Part shown: in pieces, positions 59,835 to 64,000 of the stretch
Position numbering within the stretch: position 1 is the stretch's first letter
Layout: the number at the start of each line of letters is the position of its first letter
DNA from: DAHUYF01 sp035623985
GTDB lineage: Bacteria > Pseudomonadota > Alphaproteobacteria > ATCC43930 > CGMCC-115725
Direction: 5' to 3'
NCBI GenBank assembly: GCA_035623985.1
Contig: DASPSJ010000089.1
Span: 29,201-93,200 of the forward strand
DNA length: 64,000 nt
Made by a program: the position numbers and the translations under genes
Notes under the pieces: generated by a model
Seen by the model: the letters and a program-made list of their open reading frames with translations, nothing else
The model's database searches: none
What the model was told of the DNA's origin: nothing

Positions 59835-60881
59835 TTATCGGGCGGGAGGGAGGTGCGAGCGGCCGGCGGCCGGCGACGCCAGTCGCCTGAGCCGGGCGCC
59901 GAGCAGGCGCAAAAGGCCGGCGACGCCCGTCGGCATGAAGTAGATGAAGATGATGAGCATGGCGCCATAGATCGCCTGCGGCACGGCCTTCGATATCTCC
60001 TCGGCGATGTTCGGGACGAACTCGATGAAGATCGCGCCGAAAAAGGCACCCGTCATGGAGGCGAGGCCGCCGACGACGATGCCGACCAGAAACCTGACCG
60101 AGAGAAAGAAGTCGAAGCTGTCGGGCGACACGAACTGGGCCAGCAGCGCGCCGAGCGCGCCGGCGATGCCGGTATACATCGCCGAGACGCCGAAGGTCAG
60201 GGATTTGTAGAGCGCGGTGTCGATGCCCATGGTCGCCGCGGCCATGGGATGATCGCGGATCGCCAGCAGGGCCCTGCCGGTGCGGCCGCGCAGCAGGTTC
60301 CAGCCGACGACGAAGAGCGGCAGGGTCCAGGCGAGACAGAAGAAATAGAACCATTGATCGCTGCGCAGCGGCAGCCCGGAGGGCGCGTCGGGAGCGGTGA
60401 TGACGATCCCCTGGACGCCGCCGGTGAGATAGTCGAAATGCTTGTATTTGAGCAGTTGCGGCGTCGCGATCGCGAGCGCGAAGGTGGCGAGCGCGAGATA
60501 GTGCCCTTCAAGCCGCAGCGCCGGCAGGCCGAAGAGGAAGCCCGCGACGAGGCAGAGAGCGCCAGCGAGCGGTATCGTCACCCAATAGGGGATGCCGGTC
60601 TTGTCGAGCAGGATCGCGGTGGTGTAGGCGCCGATCGCGTAGAAGGCGCCATGCCCCAGGGAGAACTGGCCGTTATAGCCGGTCAGGATGTTGAGCCCCA
60701 AAAGCGCGATGGCATAGACGAGCACCTGGGTCGCCAGCAAGAGCTGATAGCTGCTGACCACGAAGGGCAGCGCGCAGGCCGCCGCCAGCACCGCGGCAAG
60801 GCCGATGAGCTTCCAGCGGCCGAGGCTCAGCCCGGCAAGGAGCGCGACGGCGGCGGGGCGCGGCGTGTCGAGCGTCGCCAT
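59835..60881 (-). CDS. livM: Branched-chain amino-acid ABC transporter permease LivM
   Basis: 348 residues from ATG 60879-60881, two bases after the livH stop. About ten TM helices; NILTGYNGQFSLGHGAFYAIGAYT, LPALRLEGHYLALATFALAIA and GRALLAIRDHPMAAATMGIDTALYKSLTFGVSAMYTGIAGAL are LivM marks including the ATPase-docking loop. The C-terminus is extended by about 20 basic residues. Confidence 0.95.
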   Translation of the reverse strand: MATLDTPRPAAVALLAGLSLGRWKLIGLAAVLAAACALPFVVSSYQLLLATQVLVYAIALLGLNILTGYNGQFSLGHGAFYAIGAYTTAILLDKTGIPYWVTIPLAGALCLVAGFLFGLPALRLEGHYLALATFALAIATPQLLKYKHFDYLTGGVQGIVITAPDAPSGLPLRSDQWFYFFCLAWTLPLFVVGWNLLRGRTGRALLAIRDHPMAAATMGIDTALYKSLTFGVSAMYTGIAGALGALLAQFVSPDSFDFFLSVRFLVGIVVGGLASMTGAFFGAIFIEFVPNIAEEISKAVPQAIYGAMLIIFIYFMPTGVAGLLRLLGARLRRLASPAAGRSHLPPAR

Positions 60882-60883
60882 GG

Positions 60884-61756
60884 TCAAACCCGGGTCACGA
60901 TGGTGCGGCCGAACAGGCCCGAGGGCTTGATGACGAGGATGCCGATGATGATCCCCAGCGCCACGGTGACCATCAATTCGGTCCCGACCACATAGGCGCC
61001 GGCCAGGTTCTGCAAGACGCCGACGATGAAACCGCCGATCACCGCGCCCCAGGCGTTGTCGACGCCGCCGAGCAGCGCCCCGGCGAAGCCGTAGAGCAGG
61101 ATGCCGAACATCATGTTGGGGTCGAGATAGACCACCGGCGCCGTCATGGTTCCGGCGACCGCGCCGATCAGCCCGGCGAGGCCCCAGCCCAGCGCCAGCA
61201 TCCAGCCGACGCGGATCCCGACCAGCCGGCTGGACACCGGGTTCTCCGCCACGGCGCGCATGGCGAGGCCCAGCGGCGTGAAGCGGAAGAAGACGAAGAC
61301 CACCGCCAGCACCGCGAAGGTGACGAAGATCATCCCCACCTCATGCGAGGAGAGATAGCGGCTGCCGTACCAGGCGTCGGACGGGAAGGGGCTTGGAAAC
61401 GGCTTGATCGTGAAGGTGAAGAGCGCGCCGGAGAGGCTGTTGATGATGAGCAGCAGGCCGATGAAGACGGCGACGACGCTGAGCACCGGCGCCTTGTAGA
61501 AGGGACGCACGATCAGGCGCTCGATCGCCCCGCCCAGGACAAAGGCGAATACCAGCGTGAGCAGGAAGGCGAGCCAGTAGGAGAAGCCCAGATTGATCAT
61601 CTTCCAGGCCATGTAGGTCGAGAAGGTCGCCATCTCGCCCTGGGCGAAGTTCACGTGATGGGTGGTCTGATAGATCATCACCAGCGCCAGCGCGATGCTG
61701 GCGTAGATGCCGCCCGTGGCGAAGCCGGAGAGCACTTGATGCAGAAAGGCTTGCAT
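60884..61756 (-). CDS. livH: Branched-chain amino-acid ABC transporter permease LivH
   Basis: 290 residues, about eight TM helices. FLHQVLSGFATGGIYASIALALVMIYQTTHHVNFAQGEMATFSTY is the LivH start, with GLAMRAVAENPVSSRLVGIRVGWMLALGWGLAGLIGAVAGTMTAP as the coupling loop (each given in order). It pairs with LivM. Eight bases separate it from livF upstream. Confidence 0.96.
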   Translation of the reverse strand: MQAFLHQVLSGFATGGIYASIALALVMIYQTTHHVNFAQGEMATFSTYMAWKMINLGFSYWLAFLLTLVFAFVLGGAIERLIVRPFYKAPVLSVVAVFIGLLLIINSLSGALFTFTIKPFPSPFPSDAWYGSRYLSSHEVGMIFVTFAVLAVVFVFFRFTPLGLAMRAVAENPVSSRLVGIRVGWMLALGWGLAGLIGAVAGTMTAPVVYLDPNMMFGILLYGFAGALLGGVDNAWGAVIGGFIVGVLQNLAGAYVVGTELMVTVALGIIIGILVIKPSGLFGRTIVTRV

Positions 61757-61764
61757 GGCCTCTC

Positions 61765-62478
61765 CTAATAGCCGAGATAGGCGCGGCGAACGGTTTCGTC
61801 GGCGCCGATCGCCGCCGAGGGTCCGTGCATGATGATGCGCCCGGTCTCCAGCAGATAGGCGCGGTGCGCGAGCGCGAGCGCGATGTTGGCGTTTTGCTCG
61901 ACCAGCAGCATGCTGACGCCGTCCTGCTCGTTGATGGCGCGCAGGATGCGGAAGATCTCCTGCACGACCAGCGGCGCGAGGCCGAAGGACGGCTCGTCCA
62001 GCAGCAGCAGCTTCGGCCGCAGCATCAGCGCGCGCGAGATCGCCAGCATCTGCTGCTCGCCGCCGGACAGCGTCCCCGCCTGCTGGTTCCGCCGCTCCTG
62101 GAGGCGCGGGAAATAGCCGTAGACGCGCTCGAAATCCCGCGCCACCAGCTTGTCGCGCCTCGTATAGGCGCCGAGCCGCAGGTTCTCCTCGACGCTGAGG
62201 CTGACGAAGGTGCCGCGCCCCTCGGGCACGTGGCCGATGCCGAGGCGGACGATGTCCTCGGTCGCCTTGCCGTCGATGCGCTCGCCGTCGAAGCGGATCT
62301 CGCCGCCGAGCCGCACCATCATGTTGCAGACCGCGCGCAGCGTCGTGGTCTTGCCGGCGCCGTTGGCGCCGAGCAGGGTGACGATGCCGCCCTGCTCGAC
62401 GGCGAGATCGATCGACTGCAGCACCTGGGTGGGGCCGTAGGCGGCCGAGAGCCCGAACGTCTCGAGGATGGCGCTCAC
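61765..62478 (-). CDS. livF: Branched-chain amino-acid ABC transporter ATPase LivF
   Basis: 237 residues from GTG 62476-62478 (GTGA overlap with the livG stop); the longer open frame overlaps livG and is not used. Walker A LGANGAGKTTTL, HVPEGRGTFVSLSVEENL, signature GTLSGGEQQMLAISRA, Walker B LLLLDEPSFGLAP and the switch LLVEQNANIALALAHRAYLLETG. Partner of LivG. Confidence 0.96.
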   Translation of the reverse strand: MSAILETFGLSAAYGPTQVLQSIDLAVEQGGIVTLLGANGAGKTTTLRAVCNMMVRLGGEIRFDGERIDGKATEDIVRLGIGHVPEGRGTFVSLSVEENLRLGAYTRRDKLVARDFERVYGYFPRLQERRNQQAGTLSGGEQQMLAISRALMLRPKLLLLDEPSFGLAPLVVQEIFRILRAINEQDGVSMLLVEQNANIALALAHRAYLLETGRIIMHGPSAAIGADETVRRAYLGY

Positions 62479-63269
62479 AACGGACCCCCGAGATAGGCGC
62501 GGATCACCTCGCGGTCGCTCTGCACCTGCTGCGGCGTGCCGTCGGCGATCTTGCGGCCGAAATCGAGCGCCACGACCCGGTCGGAGACCTTCATGACCAG
62601 GTTCATGTGGTGCTCCACCAGCAGCACGGTGACGCCGAGCCGGTCGCGGATCGAGCCGATGAGCTCGCGCAGCTCGTCGACCTCTTCGTGGTTGAGCCCG
62701 CCCGCGGGCTCGTCGAGCAGCAGCAGCTTCGGGCTGCTGGCGAGCGCGCGGGCCAGCTCGACGCGCTTTTGCGTGCCGAAGGAGAGCGCGCTCACCGGCA
62801 CTCCGGCGAGTTCGGCGAGGCCAAGCGTCTCGAGCAGCCTTTCGGCGCGCGCGCCGAGCGCCTGCTCCTCGCGGCCGACGAAGGGCAGCCGCAGCGCGTT
62901 GGCGAGAAAGCCGCCCCGCGCGCGGCAATGGCCGCCGATCATGACGTTGTCGCGCACCGTCATGGTGCGGAACAGCGCGAGGTTCTGGAAGGTGCGGCCG
63001 ATGCCCAGGGGCGCGATGGCATGGCGCGGCCGGTCGAGCAGCGGGCGGCCCTCGAACAGGATGGTGCCGCGATCGGCGTGATAGAGCCGGCTCAACACGT
63101 TGAAGAGGGTCGTCTTGCCGGCGCCGTTGGGTCCGATCAATCCGCAGATCTCGCCGCTCTCGACGCGGAAGGAGACGTCGTCGAGCGCGACGATGCCGCC
63201 GAAGCGGACCGACAGCCCGTCGATCTCGAGAAGCGGCGCGGCCGCGCCCTTGGCCGCCCTGCCGCTCAC
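62475..63269 (-). CDS. livG: Branched-chain amino-acid ABC transporter ATPase LivG
   Basis: 264 residues from GTG 63267-63269. LEIDGLSVRFGGIVALDDVSFRVESGEICGLIGPNGAGKTTLFNVLS (Walker A GPNGAGKT), GIGRTFQNLALFRTMTVRDNV, LSFGTQKRVELARALASSPKLLLLDEPAGGLNHEE and LLVEHHMNLVMKVSDRVVALDFG in order. The signature reads LSFGTQK rather than LSGGQ, as usual for LivG. First gene of the liv unit (G-F-H-M, then livK). Confidence 0.96.
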   Translation of the reverse strand: MSGRAAKGAAAPLLEIDGLSVRFGGIVALDDVSFRVESGEICGLIGPNGAGKTTLFNVLSRLYHADRGTILFEGRPLLDRPRHAIAPLGIGRTFQNLALFRTMTVRDNVMIGGHCRARGGFLANALRLPFVGREEQALGARAERLLETLGLAELAGVPVSALSFGTQKRVELARALASSPKLLLLDEPAGGLNHEEVDELRELIGSIRDRLGVTVLLVEHHMNLVMKVSDRVVALDFGRKIADGTPQQVQSDREVIRAYLGGPL

Positions 63270-63598
63270 CGCCGCGCCTTGGCGGTCGAGCGCGCGCTGC
63301 CCGCCGGCCGCGGGCGGGATGCCTCTCTCCCCAAACCTGACCTCCCTTGCACCCTGTTCTCTGGCCTGTTCCGTCCTAGGTTAGGGGAGTGTCCCTCGGC
63401 ACGGGGACCATGACCGCCCTACCGCCGATGTCGCCTCGGCGTCAAGGACGATATCTGCAATCTCCTTGTCGTCAAAGCCTTTTGCGAAAAACTTTTCGCG
63501 AGCGCGGCGAAATCGGAGCGGCGGCCGGCGGCGGCATCTCGCGCATCGGCGGGGCGGCCTGTTATGATGCGGCCGGCCGCAGCAGGAGGAGGCGTCGC
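63270..63598. other. Intergenic region between livG and gshB
   Basis: 329 bases between divergent starts. It holds GCGAAAA-AC-TTTTCGC (63485-63500), a perfect 7-bp inverted repeat, GCCCTACCGCCGATGTC-type GC blocks and CAGGAGGAGGC just before gshB. Promoters for both units must lie here; I could not fix their -10 and -35 elements. No gene seen. Confidence 0.6.
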
Positions 63599-64000
63599 AT
63601 GAGCCTTGCCGTCGCCATCCAGATGGACCCGATCGAAAGCATCAACATCGATGCGGACTCGACCTTCGCGCTGGCGCTCGAGGCGCAGACGCGCGGCTAT
63701 GCGCTCTATCATTACGGGCCACGGGCGCTGTCGTTTCGCGACGGCCGGCTGACGGCGCGGGCGCGGCCGCTCGCGCTGCGGCGCGAGCGCGGCCGGCATT
63801 TCACGCTCGGCGCCGAGACGACGCTGCAGCTCGCCGCGATGGACGTGATCCTGATGCGCCAGGATCCACCCTTCGACATGGCCTACATCACCGCCACGCA
63901 TCTGCTCGAGCACGTGCGCGACGAGGTGCTGGTGGTGAACGATCCCGTCAGCGTGCGCAACGCGCCGGAGAAACTCTACGCGACGCATTTCGACGGGCTG
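63599..64000 (+). CDS. gshB: Glutathione synthetase, N-terminal part
   Basis: 134 codons before the right edge, from ATG 63599 with AGGAGGAGG upstream. LAVAIQMDPIESINIDADSTFALALEAQTRGYALYHYGP, RQDPPFDMAYITATHLLEHV and VVNDPVSVRNAPEKLYATHF (in order) are the GshB N-terminal and lid-approach motifs. It joins glycine to gamma-glutamylcysteine using ATP. The ATP-grasp core is outside the window. Confidence 0.95.
   Translation, partial: MSLAVAIQMDPIESINIDADSTFALALEAQTRGYALYHYGPRALSFRDGRLTARARPLALRRERGRHFTLGAETTLQLAAMDVILMRQDPPFDMAYITATHLLEHVRDEVLVVNDPVSVRNAPEKLYATHFDGL

Overview
The window is high-GC DNA (roughly two thirds G+C by eye) from an alphaproteobacterium, most likely of the Rhodospirillales type. 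The evidence is a MucR-type regulator, a Fur-family gene beside tsaB-rimI, the nth/DUF2244 pair, convergent glnD and dnaKJ, and the order rph-rdgB-hemW with divergent hrcA-grpE followed by a PBP-activator lipoprotein, rsmI, yraN and gshB. No rRNA, tRNA, CRISPR array, prophage or intact insertion sequence was recognised. Most of the DNA is chromosomal housekeeping sequence with small accessory insertions.

Layout: 0-7 kb holds Fur (cut by the left edge), MucR, a TsaB-RimI fusion, a VanX-like dipeptidase, PaiB, an Nfu iron-sulfur protein, a TauE/TIGR02186/Usp operon and a 2,4-dienoyl-CoA reductase of the peroxisomal type. 7-16 kb holds a VapBC module, a TPR protein with five near-identical 43-residue repeats, trpS, murJ and dapB. 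Next comes a lower-GC three-gene insertion (a two-TM SLATT-like protein plus two mutually related micro-proteins), then DUF2244, nth and an unlisted 38-residue lipoprotein. 16-25 kb holds a bactofilin, an EI24 protein, an adenosine-kinase-like PfkB enzyme, a YXWGXW-repeat protein, typA, two cyclophilins, ampG and an M48/SprT-like protease. 25-34 kb holds a complete ugpBAEC operon, a TrpX-like solute-binding protein coupled to a sensor adenylate cyclase, a VOC protein and a scar made of degraded copies of the protease and ugpC ends. 34-46 kb holds mutS, a probably frameshifted secreted peptide, a LysE exporter, DUF1203, an NTF2-like protein, glnD, dnaJ and dnaK. 46-49 kb is a phosphorelay cassette (response regulator, small protein, Hpt protein, sigma-54 activator). 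49-50 kb is a TumE/TumA-like toxin-antitoxin locus whose toxin appears broken by an in-frame TGA. 50-64 kb holds grpE, hrcA, rph, rdgB, hemW, the PBP activator, rsmI, yraN, an EEP hydrolase, a BON lipoprotein, a complete livKMHFG branched-chain amino-acid importer and the start of gshB.

Functional themes: protein folding and heat shock (hrcA, grpE, dnaK, dnaJ, cyclophilins), cell-wall recycling and synthesis (murJ, ampG, VanX-like, LpoA-like, dapB), nitrogen and phosphorus supply (glnD, liv, ugp), genome maintenance (mutS, nth, rdgB), tRNA and rRNA processing (tsaB-rimI, rsmI, rph) and signalling (cyclase, phosphorelay). The intergenic DNA carries several families of palindromic elements. The most striking are hairpins built of tandem heptamers of the TTATCAG type at three loci. 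The best candidates for something undescribed are the SLATT-like/twin micro-protein operon at 13742-14619, the disrupted TumE locus at 49026-49853, the rearrangement scar at 33434-33705 and the compact phosphorelay cassette at 45732-48770.
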